In this document: piece after piece, positions 47,603 to 58,200 of the stretch
Layout: the number at the start of each line of letters is the position of its first letter
How positions within the stretch are numbered: the stretch's first letter is position 1
Assembly: GCA_014529385.2 (NCBI GenBank)
Contig: CM043953.1
Span: forward strand, 80,096,338 to 80,160,337
Length of the DNA: 64,000 nt
Direction of reading: 5' to 3'
DNA from: Adiantum capillus-veneris
Taxonomy: Eukaryota > Streptophyta > Polypodiopsida > Polypodiales > Pteridaceae
Made by a program: the position numbers and the translations under genes
The notes under the pieces: model-generated
Database searches by the model: none
Told to the model about the DNA's origin: nothing
Seen by the model: the letters and a program-made list of their open reading frames with translations, nothing else

Positions 47603-47748
47603 AAAACTGATTGTCTCTCCTTTTGTCCCTTGGATTGTCTCTCAGAATGACCCTCGGAGAATTTTGAGCTAACTTGAGTTGTTTTGCAAATATACGGTAA
47701 TCACGGACGATTACTTTCTTTCATGAAGGAGGGATTTCACAAACTACT

Positions 47749-48397
47749 TGTCACAAATTGCTGACATGTCAAGCCATTGAAGAACAGAGCTGACTTGCAG
47801 ACCCCGATCAAGGGGCCTAAACCCTAAAAATAAGCGAACGAAGAAGAAGTTCCTACCAACTTATGGGACCCCGTCCGATGGGGCCCAAGTGACACAAGAG
47901 AATAAAATAAAGCAGGACCGACACACATACACAAAGACTTGCACAGAAACTGAGGACGTGGCAGCTGTACGGACAGTTCTGATTTTGCGCTAACTCCTGA
48001 CCTGGTAGCCTGTATGGATTTTCGCGTTTCACGCAGACAACCTGTACGGATTTTCGAGATTTGCACTGGCTGATTTTCAGCACCAGCTTTTGGGCCAATT
48101 GCTTTTGAGTTCGAAGTTTTTCACTATAACTGCTTTTAATGACCAAGGGCCTTTAAATATGAGACTAGGGCTCATTCTCTAGCACTCTTCTGCGAGAAGG
48201 TGCACAACGTGGAGTACCGGCTTGTACTGTGTTGATGCAATATAAAGAAATACCAAAAGGGGCGCTAAGGTTTGGGACCAATACTCTCTGGGGTGGAATT
48301 CCGCCACTCCGTGTCATCTCTCTCTTTCAGTTCAGTTGTTATTGAACTGCTAAAAGTCTGTTCTTTTCTATTGGCACGTGGTGTCCGTCTTGTGACA
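47749..48397 (+). repeat. 5' LTR, family B
   Basis: Starts TGTCACAAATTGCTGACATG and ends GTCTTGTGACA. The shared module is at 48240-48310 (TATAAAGAAATACC, then GGGGCGCT, then GGAATTCCGCC). Confidence 0.92.
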
Positions 48398-48398
48398 G

Positions 48399-48410
48399 TG
48401 GTATCAGAGC
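48399..48410 (+). promoter_or_regulatory. primer-binding site (initiator tRNA-Met type)
   Basis: TGGTATCAGAGC one base after the 5' LTR is the exact usual plant initiator tRNA-Met complement. Confidence 0.9.
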
Positions 48411-48609
48411 GTCAGGCATGTGCTTTTCTGAAAGCATACCGGTCCTACAAAAGAGCAGATACAGCAAAACAGAGACTGCTCGAATTTTATTTGAAGTATC
48501 TTCAGGTCTCGACCCTGGACACTCCCACCCTTACTTCATCGCGCATCGGGCGCACTCCCTTCTTCATCGCTCTGTCTTGCAAGGCACAAAGCCAAAAAGA
48601 ACCCAAGAC

Positions 48610-49560
48610 ATGGCATTCATGGATTCAGCAAAATATTTACAGTTTCTTCTCGACGAGCTTCACGACATTCTTTCGCGGCATCCTCAGCAGAACCTTTCGA
48701 TGCTGCAAAGTTTTCAACAATTTTTGAATTCCTCTGATACCTCAGGTGGTACCTCCTCCTCCAGCAACTAGAAAGTACGAGGGCTTAGAAAGTACGAGGG
48801 CTTCCAACCGGCAACCTTCCCAGCTGTCTGTGCTGATTTTGGGGGGGTCTTCAAGAATATGGTGCAGCCATCTGACCCCGATCCAATGCAACCGCCTTTG
48901 CCCCCACCACCACCGCCACCAGGCTACAATGGTTAGAGCCCATATGATACCCTTATTATCCGTACCTGGGATACGCGCCTAACCAACCCAAAGATTTCAA
49001 GGATGGCAGCACGACAGTCAAATTTTTCACTTTTTCCGAGGTGAAAGATCGGAAGAAAGCATTGCAGTTCTTGCAGCAATTCGACAACATCTATGCTTTG
49101 AGGAACTATACAAAAGAATCAAATATTTCTCGAGTCGCGGGATTTCTTAAAGATAATGCTATGCAATGGTGGAGCTCAATCGCGACAACCGCATGCTCAA
49201 AGGACCTGGCAAGCTTTCAAGACAGCTTTTGCACGTAGTTACATGACTTCTATGTTCAAAGTCCAGATTAGGTCAGAATGGGGCAACTTGAAAATGCTTG
49301 CCACAGAGACCATGGAGGACTATAACCAAAGGCTTCTCGACATCTACCTTCTAATGTCCTTCCTTAAGTTCATGCCCTTGGAGGACCAGTGCGAGCGCTA
49401 CACCATTGGATTACCATCACCATTGCAGAATATTGTTCGTCCAAGCAAGTTTCAACCATGCAAAAGCTTATGGACCATGCCGCGGTCGGCTACAAAATGA
49501 TGAAAGGAAAGTTGGAGTTTACCACGGAAGCAACTCCGACCACTAACCAGAACTCCCGGC
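48610..49560 (+). pseudogene. Ty3-like gag
   Basis: The ATG at 48610 starts a short N-terminal part (FLLDELHDILSRHPQQNLSM) that hits a stop at 48769. Further pieces in other frames give a Pro-rich stretch, then KKALQFLQQFDNIYALRNY, then GFLKDNAMQWWSS, then FARSYMTSMFKVQIRSEW, and then CERYTIGLPSPLQNIV. These match capsid blocks of the family-A gag. At least three frame breaks make it non-functional. Confidence 0.82.
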
Positions 49561-49599
49561 AACAATGAACAAATTCTCGGGAATCCCGTGAAAACCAAC

Positions 49600-50232
49600 C
49601 TCAACGGCCTCGTCTGACACACCGTCAACGAGACGCCTTGTTACAAGAAGGCGGATGCTTCCAATGTTTCCAAACAGAGCATACGTTCAATACATGTCCT
49701 GAGCGAGCCTCGACGTCCTCAGAGCAACCTTCTTCTCCCATGTCAGACAGATCCCCGGGGCCACCTCCGGCTAAGAGGGCTAGACCAGCTATTTGACTAG
49801 TACCCGATATTTATGGTATACACCTCGAGAGTTCTAATGAATTATGCAAAGCTTATGGAAAAGTCAATGGCTTGAAAGCCTTGATCTTCTTTGACCCTGG
49901 AGCTATGGAGAACTTCATCCATCCAGAATTCTTGAAGCAGATGCATTTTGATTATGACGCAGAGGGTGGAGAAATTGAAGCTCAGCTAGCCACGGGATAA
50001 ACTCAGAAAGTGGTACTGCTCATTGGTGCTCTTCCAATGACTATCCAAGATTACCATGGAAAAGCCGATTTCCACATTATGAAGCTGGGCAACTGCGACA
50101 TTCTCTTGGGCATGCCATGGCACAAAAAGAATGATGCGACTCTGCAGGTTCAGAAATCGAACCATCACCGTGATACAGAACGGCAAGCCAGTCATCCTCA
50201 AAGTTCGGTTGTCCGACAAAACCCTGAATGAA
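49600..50232 (+). pseudogene. zinc knuckle remnant and retropepsin-like domain
   Basis: GGCFQCFQTEHTFNTCPE at about 49650 is an altered CCHC knuckle. After a stop at 49795, the frame gives ALIFFDPGAMENFIHPEFL (retropepsin active site, with DPGA in place of the usual DSGA) and then NCDILLGMPW, the second conserved block. A stop interrupts at 49998. Coding ends shortly after, and there is no RT. Confidence 0.78.
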
Positions 50233-50382
50233 CTCTCTAGTTGTTTTATGGTTAGATACTTTTGAACATTGTTTGAGAAAGTATTGTTTGAAATTTGTTA
50301 TTTTGAACCTGTCTTGGAGCCGATTTGAACCGTTTGACTCTGGTTTTAATACTAGTTTCATTGATTGGTAATTTTACTCCCG

Positions 50383-50640
50383 GGTGGAGAAGTGAGAAAT
50401 ATTGTTTTGGTATTATTTGAATCTCGGAACGACGCAGACCGATGTCTGGGGAGCGTTTCGTTGTATGTTAGAAAACCTCGAAACGCAATAGACCGATGTC
50501 TAGGGAGCGTTCCGTTGTATGTTGAAAAACCTCCGAACGACACAGATCAATGTCTGGGGAGCGTTTGGTTGTATGCTTGAACCTCCAAGCGACGCAGACT
50601 GCGGTCTGGGGAGCGTTTGGTTGTACAATCCTCTGAGCTC
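50383..50640 (+). repeat. 54-bp minisatellite before the 3' LTR
   Basis: Four to five units containing GATGTCTGGGGAGCGTT and TTGTATG. Read in frame they give an 18-residue repeat (for example DADRCLGSVSLYV). The outer element carries related units at 47148-47300. Confidence 0.85.
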
Positions 50641-51110
50641 ATGGCCCGAACCTTTTTAGGTTATTTGCGGAGGGAGTGACGAGGTAGTCGTTGAGTAGCT
50701 TCATACCGCAGACCGTTTGTCTCGAGGGAGGTCTCAGCAGGGTTGTTTGTTGTGTCTTGTAACATACATATGTAAGCATTTGTGTTCCATTGTGATGTGC
50801 CAACTACTTAATATTCCTAACTGGATGAGATTGCTTGGGTATGTAATTTTAGTACATCAAGACACCCGTGGAAGATCAGTGCGGTCTGGGTGTGATGGCT
50901 AAATTTACTACGCCGGAATATCAAGAGTTCCGATTTGGACAAAAGGAGCAAACTCCTTGATCAAAAGAGCCAAGAGGAGAAGCCAACTCCTTAACAAAAA
51001 GAGCAAACCGATTGTCCCTCAGATTGTCCCTTCGAATGACCCTCGAAAATCTTTGAGCTAACTTGAGTTGTTTTGCAGATATTGTTGTAATCGCAGACAA
51101 TTACTTTCTG

Positions 51111-51124
51111 TCAAAAAGGGGGGA
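51111..51124 (+). promoter_or_regulatory. polypurine tract
   Basis: TCAAAAAGGGGGGA immediately precedes TGTCAC of the 3' LTR. This is the plus-strand primer site. Confidence 0.85.
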
Positions 51125-51779
51125 TGTCACAAATTGATGATGTGTCAAGCCATTGAAGAACGGAGCTCACTTGCGGATCCCGACCGAGGGGCCTAAACCC
51201 TAAGAATAATCGGACGAAGAAGAAGTTCCTACCAACTTATGGGACCCCGTCCAATGGGGCCCAAGTGACACAAGAGAATAAAATAAAGCAGGACCCACAC
51301 ACACACAAAGACTTGCGCAGAAACTGATGATGTGGTAGCTGTACCGACAGCACGGATTTTACGCTTGCTGCCGCAGCCTGTACGGATTTTTGCGCTTCAC
51401 GCTAACAGCCTGTACGGATTTCCGTGATTTGCGCTGGCTGAATTTCAGCGCCAACTTTTGGGCCAGTTGCTTTTGAGTTTGAAGTTTTTCATTGTAACTG
51501 CTTTTAATGGCCAAGGGCCTTTAAATATGAGGCTAGGGCTCATTCTCTGGCACTCTTCTGGGAGAAGGTGCAAAACGTGGAGTACCAACTTATACTGTGT
51601 TGATGTAATATAAAGAAATACCGAAAGGGGCGCCAAGGTTTGGGGCCAATACTCTCTGGGGTGGAATTCCGCCACTCCATGTCGCGTGTCGTCTCTCTTT
51701 CAGTTCGGTTGTTATTGAAGCGCTAAAAGTCTGTTCAGTCTGTTCTTTTCTATTGCCACGTGGTGTCCGTCTTGTGACA
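51125..51779 (+). repeat. 3' LTR, family B
   Basis: 655 bases, same ends and module as the 5' LTR, with scattered substitutions. This indicates that the insertion is not very recent. Confidence 0.92.
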
Positions 51780-51987
51780 CTACTGACGTGTCAAGCCACT
51801 AAAGAACGGAGCCGGCATGCTCATCCCGACCGAGGGGCCTAAACCCTATGTGAAGAGAAGAACAAGCAGCAGAAGAAGTTTTACCAACTTGCAAAGACTT
51901 GCCGAGAGGCCTATTTAGAGGTTCCCACTAACTTATGCGACCACGTCCGATGGGGCCAGGGGACCTAAAGAGATTAAATAAAGCAGG

Positions 51988-51988
<1 letters not shown>

Positions 51989-52051
<63 letters not shown>
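51989..52051. repeat. (CT)n microsatellite within an LTR
   Basis: About 62 bases of CT repeat. It lies where the related LTR at 43991 has a short CA repeat (44216-44230). Confidence 0.95.
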
Positions 52052-52054
<3 letters not shown>

Positions 52055-52315
52055 TCCCTTACGAACTCATGATGTGGCATCCTGTACGGACTGCCTAAAA
52101 ATTCCGCTGACATGCTGACATGGCAGGAGTGTACGGACAGTTCCGCGTTCCACGCGCTGTCGTGGCAGAAGTGTACGAATTTCCCCTGATTTGCGTTGGC
52201 TGCTTTTGGGGAGGCCAAATGCTTTTAGAGCGTGAAGCTTTTTCGTATAACTGCTTTTCATGGCTAAGGGTCATTAAATACGAGTCAAGGGCTCATTCTC
52301 TGACATGCTCCAGTG

Positions 52316-53079
52316 GACTTCATAAAATGTGGGGATAGTCATTGGCATGTCTGCATAAAATGTGAAAAGTGATGTCAATCCAGAGTGAGGGCATCAAAAC
52401 ATCTGCAAAGGATCAATGTAGTCATAATGATCAAGGTTCATGTGTAAGATCTCAACGGGGATAGTGATGTGTATGATTGTCCAACGACTTGTATATTTGT
52501 GTGAGTGCATGATTGGAAGTGATTAAATGCAAGTAAGCATGGAGTCAATGTCTATTGAGTCTGTTTTGCAAGCGTAATCGAGGACGATTAATTTTCTTTT
52601 GATGAGAGTATGTCACAAAAGTGATGACGTAGCTAGAACCCATTGATCAAAGACACACACACACAAATTGCAAGATGAATATGTGGTAGTTCGTACGTGG
52701 CATCCCTGAAAATCAAGCGCAATTTGCGATGAGTTTACGTAATGATGATGTGGCAATTTGGCCATGTGTTTGGCGCCTCATATTTGAGCAATTGCTTTTG
52801 GGGGCAGTGCCAACTTTTTATATCAATTTCTTTTTGGCCAAGTGCCTTTAAATATGAGCCTTGGGGGTCAGTTCTCGCAAACCACTGCATGATTGCACAT
52901 CTATAGAGTGACTTCTTGGCAATTCTATTGTGGATTATTTAATATAAAAATAAGTATCATAAGGGGCACCAGACTCTAGAGCCAATGCTTTTGAAAGTGG
53001 AACTCCGCTTGTCTACCATGGAGTGTTTGTTGTTTCAGTTCAGATCGGTGATTGTTGCAGTGATTTTACCGCCTTGTCA
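52316..53079 (+). mobile_element. 3' end of another Ty3-type element with its LTR
   Basis: Bases 52316-52610 resemble the non-coding 3' end of the family-A internal region (TTTTGCAAGCGTAATCG compared with TTTTGCAGGCGTAATCG at 34.72 kb). The LTR starts TGTCACAAAAGTGATGACG at 52611, contains a weak form of the shared module (52940-53010) and ends about GCCTTGTCA at 53079. Confidence 0.65.
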
Positions 53080-53877
53080 ATGCCAAGCCAGTTTCATGCA
53101 TAAACTACAATATAAGAGGAAACCTTCTAACATATGTACACGAGAAAAATTTATCCTATCTTGGAGAAAAAGTAGTAGTCCATTTTCTTGGTTGCATCCA
53201 TGACAAAAGAGGGGGTTTCTAGCTTCAAGAGAAGGACTAAATGGTTTCTAGGTTTTTTACTCCAAAAACATCTACGTAGAAAGAGAGAGAATTAGCTTAT
53301 TGAAGGAGAGAAGGTAGATGTAGAGGGACGTGGTAGAGGTAGTGGAGTCTTTTTGGGCAAATGTTGGACTATAAACTCCGGTGAAGCCTGAGTGAGGGAG
53401 AAAGGATTGTATTTATAAGTGAAGTTGCCTCAAGAACACAAGAGAAAGTGAGGGAGCTTTGCAACAAGTGTCCTTCCACCTGTCCTAGAATCTTCTAGAG
53501 CCTTCTACAACCTTCCTTTGGAAAACTACCAACAAAAAGAAACATCAATATGGCTATCAAAACAAATCTCTTTTCAAGTACAATACAATTCTAGCCTTAG
53601 AAAATCAATATAAGATTCCTATAAAGAGATAAAAACATTTCATGCAATCAGTCCACGTATACATATGAGCAATCTTTTGTGATTATGCCATCTTATTGAT
53701 TGTAATTATCTTTTCTGACGGGATCTAGTCCACAGTCCACGGCATCAATCCTTTCTTTGTGCAAGTTTGACCCCAATATACAAGAGTTTTCAAGTCCACA
53801 GAGTGCACTATATTTGTTCTTAATCCACAGTGTGGATCCAACATAACTTGTGACTACTCATCGATGGTCATCTCATA
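53080..53877. other. no recognisable gene
   Basis: AT-rich sequence with short ORFs only. It could be internal sequence of the element to the left, but I see no motif. Confidence 0.4.
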
Positions 53878-55079
53878 TGTCACGTGACACATCCAACCCT
53901 ATGTGTCCGTGGACAAGCTACAGCACGACAAGGGTTCAGCCAGTCCAGTCAATCTAGATTTAGAAGTGATCTGGCACTTTTGTGAGTCTGTTCGCAGACC
54001 GTGCATGCCCAGACACTTTGAGTAGATGCATATCCTCTGGTTGCACACACCATGATCATAAGCATTCCCATCAGAATCCTTCCAAGGGAATTTTCCAATG
54101 CATTTAGCCTATTTTCCCTATTTTTGACTTTTTCACTTATTAATTTGAGCGACTTCTGTTGGAAAGTAGGTAGGGCAAATTGAGTAAGTTTGTATATAAG
54201 CAAACCTAGGCTAGCACTAATTGGCAAAAGAAGAAGGAGAGCATCAGGCATTCACGTGCAACAGGCCCTCTGGAAACACTTCTCAGCAAGACCAACCCTT
54301 GGGCCAAGTTCCCAGCCCTAGCGTTTTCAACAAGGTGCTCATAGCCATCATCACCCTCAGCCTAGCGTTTTCAGCAAGGATCCATCGCCACAAATCCCCC
54401 CCCTTGGCTAGCGTTTCCATCAGAAGGACTCCATCGCCAAAAGACTACAGGACCTAGCGTTTTCATCAAGCAACCTCAGCCATACTGTTTCCAGAAACCC
54501 CAAGTCGCCCCCTTTGCATAGCGTTTTTCAGCAGATAAAGCATCACCAGATTTCAGCACTAAAGACCAGTAAAACCAGCGAATTTCAGCCATCAGACATC
54601 AGCCCACATCAACGTTTTTGGTTCCAACCATTTTCAGCCATTAGCGTTTTTGGGACAGCAAGAGATTTGCATCATATTTCAGCTAGTAGCGGTTTTGGAC
54701 AGCACTTAACTTGCATCAGTTTTCAGCCGTAGTGTCAATCTCGTCATCCCCGTCGTCGACCTAGACATAGCCTAGGATTGCATCAGTCACATGCATTCAC
54801 TTTGTACCAGTTTGTGCAATCAATCGTAGACCACTCTCGCCAACGAGAGGGGGGCCTTCGCAAGACGGTTTTACAACGGTCTAGTGTCGTATTCTCCTCT
54901 CTCTATCTCTCAGTCTCATACACTCTCATGCACAGTGTCCATTCACTTTGTTAGTGATCATTGCACTCTCTCATTAAGAACGGAAGGCTCTCCCTTCCAT
55001 AAGAACAAGAGGAACCTTGAGCACATTACAGAGCACTCATCTTGAGAAAAGAACAACATTCATTCCGCTCCACCTTATG
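53878..55079 (+). repeat. 5' LTR, family C
   Basis: Starts TGTCACGTGACACATCC and ends near CTCCACCTTA. It matches the solo LTR at 41316-42328 but is longer, because it holds more copies of the TAGCGTTTTCAGC-type motif (54318-54730). Confidence 0.88.
54318..54730 (+). repeat. dispersed motif array in family-C LTR
   Basis: AGCGTTTT followed by CA or CC occurs about eight times at irregular 20-80 base spacing, commonly as CTAGCGTTTTCAGCA, interspersed with TTTCAGCC. Fewer copies (as CAGCGTTT or TGCGTTTTCC) occur at 41740-41960 in the other LTR copy. Confidence 0.75.
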
Positions 55080-55080
55080 T

Positions 55081-55092
55081 TGGTATCAGAGC
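55081..55092 (+). promoter_or_regulatory. primer-binding site (initiator tRNA-Met type)
   Basis: TGGTATCAGAGC directly follows the family-C 5' LTR. Confidence 0.88.
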
Positions 55093-55520
55093 TTTGGCAA
55101 TGTTCTATACCACTCAAGGAAAGAACCACAAGAATCACAAGAATTTTTTTGCTTGTTGCGGTCGCACGAACCCAAGTTCCCTTGGGCGTGTCGATTCCTA
55201 ATCATGTTTTTGAAGAGTGACAGGAATCCCAGGAAAGGACTTGTCCAACCTCCCCTTGTGCCTCTTTTCACTCATTGAGAGCGGACCGTGCACTTAGCAG
55301 CCGGCCAATCGACGTGAGGTGGGAAAAAGCAACCTTGGTGTGAGTGCAAGGCCGCCAAGGGGTGTGCCCGCGGAAAAGAGCAGAACTCGGGTGAAGAGAA
55401 GATCCTTCTCAAACACAGATTGCAAGCGAAAGAAAACCCTCAAGAACCTCAAGAACCCAAGAACCCAAGTTCCTCGTGAACTTAAGAACCCAAGACCACA
55501 AGAACCCACGACTTCAGTGG

Positions 55521-57603
55521 ATGGTCATCACTCGAAGCGGATTGGATACTTCGCTTGGAGGTGATGAGCATGAGAGATGTCACAAAGTGATGATGTGGCG
55601 GACAGCAGAAACCCTAATTTCTGCCAGAAACCCTAAAATTCCTGCAAACCCTAATTTCTGCCAGAAACCCTAATTTTCGGAAATCGCAGAGGCGGATTAT
55701 TTTTTTATTTTTATTTTTTTAAATTTGGAAAATGATGAGCGACGCAAATTTCGCTTTTTCTCTACTTAAATGAGAAAGAGAGAGAGAATGCTTTTGCTTT
55801 CATGTTTTGACTCTCTGTGAGAGAGAGAGAGAGAGCAATTGCTTTTGATTTGAAGCTTTTGGGGCTCTGCTTTTGGGCATCCCTTGTAACCTTTAAATTA
55901 GTGGTGAGGGCCTCACTTCTCAGAGCATCTGGACGCAGAGTCTGAGAGTGAAACCCTAACCGCTCTTTTGTACTTTGATGATTGATTAATATAAAAAGAA
56001 ATACCGAAAGGGGCGCCAGTCTTTGGGGCCAATATCTCTAGGCACGGAACTCCGCCGGACCAGTGCAAATCTATTGTGATCTGTGAATTGTTTTGAAGTG
56101 GTTATTTGGTACTGTCGCGGTTGATTCTTGACTTGGAGTGTCCAAGTTTGTTACAAGAGAGGCGAAGAAGAATTTTCCCCACCAGGAGGTTTTTCCGACC
56201 CTCCCCCTTCCCCATCTACGCCAAGGATTGCACTAACTCCTATGGAGAAGTTCACGCAGTTGTTTATGGACAACAAGTTCGAATGCGAAGCATGAAAAGT
56301 AGCAAGAGAAGCAGACAGAAAGGCCTATGAAGAAGAAATGGCAAACATAGATCATGAATACGAAGAAAGCATGGCAGCCATAGAGCGTAAGTATGACTTG
56401 GAAGACAAAGAAAGACAAGCCAAATTGGATCGCGAGAACAAAGCAAGACAAGCAGAATTTGATCGCGAGAACAAAGCCATCAAAGAAAAGAGCGACCAAC
56501 ACATGAAAGAATTCTTGCGACTCTTTTCTCAAGTTCAAGCACAGATGCAAGAGATTCGAGAAAAGGAGACTCTCTCAGTCTCTTCTTCTCCAAAGCATGA
56601 CACACATGATTTGCATGATGATGATTTGAATGACAATGATAAGCATGATGATTCGCATGAGAATGATGAGCATGATGATTTGCATGATCCAGATGTGATT
56701 TCTCACAAGCATGATGATTTGCATGATCAAGATGTGATTTCTCACTATCATGATGAGTTGTATGAAGATGATGTGATTGTTCACAAGGATGATGTGTTAG
56801 TTGATGCTTTTTCTAGCGAAGCTAACCTCGTTGCAGATTCGATCAATCACGAAGGATCGATTTTGGCTCTCAAGCCTAGGTCCAAAGCACCCCTTTAGGA
56901 AGAACCGATCTTGGCTCTCGAGCCTCGGTCCACAGAACCCTCATAGGAAGTATTATGTGTTCGCATGATTCATACGCACGCATTGTTCGAGTGTTTCATT
57001 CGTGATCAGTTCCTATATTTTCGTCAACGTCTTTGTGTGATCCCTTTTCCTAGGCATGACATATTGTGCGTTGAGCACGTGTCACTCATGAATGAGCACG
57101 AATGTATGCGGATTGTTCATGAAAAGCTGAAAAGTATGCATTCAAGGACGTCATATTCCATGTCTCTTCCTTGGCATGACACATGTGTAGAAAGAGCACA
57201 TGAAAGTATGAGCACCAAGCATGGGCATTTCCGTTGTGAATTGCCAGAGTTGATTGATTTAGATCAGCACAACAAGATTCGATCTCATTGTTTGCGTGTG
57301 TGTGGTGAACGGGTTAGCACTCCGTCTCTTTGTTCATCTACATTGCATGCACAGTCTTTGAGGAAGACAATATTTTTTCCACTCACTTTACATGAAATAG
57401 GTATGTTCATGGTTTTGTGTTGGAAATGGTTTCAGGAGTTTTCAGCCATGGAGATTCTTGAAGAAGAAAGAGGCTTGACTCTCGACGAAGTTGAAGCGTT
57501 GAAAGAGCCACAGAAGACTTTGTGTCGCTTTCGGCGCAACACAAAGAAGCAAACGTTGCAAACCTTTATGAAATTCAAGTACCGCACGACCCACACATCA
57601 TAG
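55521..57603 (+). pseudogene. gag-like ORF of family C with coiled coil and Asp/His-rich repeats
   Basis: The probable start is ATG at 55521 (MVITRSGL, like the MV-TRS starts of many Ty3 gags). After 19 codons a family-A solo LTR interrupts. Coding resumes in the same frame at 56161 and runs to the stop at 57601. In all it is about 500 codons with in-frame stops at 56293, 56896 and 56944. It contains a Pro-rich segment, then a highly charged coiled-coil-like region (56338-56560), then a repeat region in which DLHD, KHDD and VISH recur (56590-56800), and then a His/Cys-containing C-terminal half. I recognise no capsid, knuckle or enzyme domain, and its function is unknown. Confidence 0.65.
55578..56155 (+). 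mobile_element. solo LTR, family A, 578 bp
   Basis: Starts TGTCACAAAGTGATGATG and ends GTTTGTTACA. The duplication AGAGA is at 55573-55577 and 56156-56160. It includes the shared module (55990-56055). It retains the first ~44 bases that the 34.7-kb LTR has lost. Confidence 0.95.
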
Positions 57604-57692
57604 TGGGCCGGTGAAGAGTCCCTTCCAGGATTCCGGATGCTATTGGCGATCTCCCTCGACGCCATACAGTTCGTTACCAGTACATCAGTTTG

Positions 57693-57704
57693 AAAAGGAG
57701 GGGA
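57693..57704 (+). promoter_or_regulatory. polypurine tract of family C
   Basis: AAAAGGAGGGGA directly precedes TGTCAC of the 3' LTR. Confidence 0.85.
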
Positions 57705-58200
57705 TGTCACATGACACATCCAACCCTATGTGTCCGTGAACAAGCTACAGCACGACAAGGGTTCAGTCAGTCAAATCAGTCCAAATTTAGAAGTGATCTG
57801 GCACTTTTGTGAGTCTGTTCACAGACTGTGCATGTCCAGACACTTAGCATATCCTCTGGTTGCACACAGCATGACATAAGCATTCCCATCAGAATCCTTC
57901 GGGGGAATTTTCCAGTGCATTTAGCCTATTTTCCCTATTTTTCACATTTTTTACTTATTATTTTTAAGTGACTTTTGTTGGAAAGTAGGTAGGGCAAATT
58001 GGGTAAGATAATATATAAGCAAACCAAGCTTAGCACTAAATGGCAGATGAGCAAGGAGAACAACAGGCTTCGGCGACGGGTTGCACTCTCTCATTAAGAA
58101 CGGAAGGCTCTCCCTTCCATAAGAACAAAAGGAACCTTGAGCACAGTTCGGAGCACTCACCTTGAGCAAAGTTCAAACATTCATTCCACTGCACCTAACA
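57705..58200 (+). repeat. 3' LTR, family C, internally deleted
   Basis: 496 bases. It matches the 5' LTR at both ends (TGTCACATGACACATCC at the left, CACTGCACCTAACA at the right), but about 700 bases including the motif array are missing, with the junction near 58080. Confidence 0.85.

Larger units (their letters stand above)
44713..47734 (+). mobile_element. internal region of a family-B element lacking pol, with solo LTR inside
   Basis: The sequence is collinear with the better preserved element at 47749: gag start region, capsid region (AFTNF-like, then LATETIAD-like pieces in shifted frames), then a GLPSP block near 46770, then the minisatellite region at about 47148-47300. No reverse transcriptase or integrase is seen. 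The family-D LTR at 45149-46623 interrupts gag. About 95 bases are tandemly duplicated to its right (TTAAAACTTAAAATTTCTCG at 45110 and 46680). Confidence 0.65.
47749..51779 (+). mobile_element. family-B LTR retrotransposon without RT, 4.03 kb
   Basis: Two LTRs (47749-48397 and 51125-51779), primer site and polypurine tract are all present. The duplication CTACT is at 47744-47748 and 51780-51784. The internal region of 2.7 kb has gag and a protease-like piece followed by a minisatellite region; RT, RNase H and integrase are missing. It must have moved with enzymes from another element, or have lost pol after insertion. That the outer copy shares the same structure favours the first. Confidence 0.9.
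47735..52315 (+). mobile_element. 3' LTR of the outer family-B element, split and truncated
   Basis: The left 14 bases (47735-47748, TTTCACAAACTACT) follow a polypurine run AAGGAGGGA. The right part resumes at 51785 (GACGTGTCAAGCC) and matches the LTR at 43991 until TGACATGCTCCAGT near 52315, where it stops about 220 bases short. The complete element 47749-51779 sits in between with a 5-bp duplication. Confidence 0.8.
53878..58200 (+). mobile_element. family-C LTR retrotransposon without pol, 4.3 kb
   Basis: The 5' LTR (53878-55079), primer site, a single gag-like ORF split by a solo LTR, polypurine tract and an internally deleted 3' LTR (57705-58200) are in the expected order. No protease, RT or integrase is detectable, so movement must have relied on another element. 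The sequences flanking the two ends (TCATA and GGCAG) do not match, so a target duplication is not confirmed. Confidence 0.8.

Noticed and set aside
56575-56784. Minus-strand ORF rich in Ile and Met
   Set aside because: Antisense shadow of the Asp/His-rich repeat of the family-C ORF.
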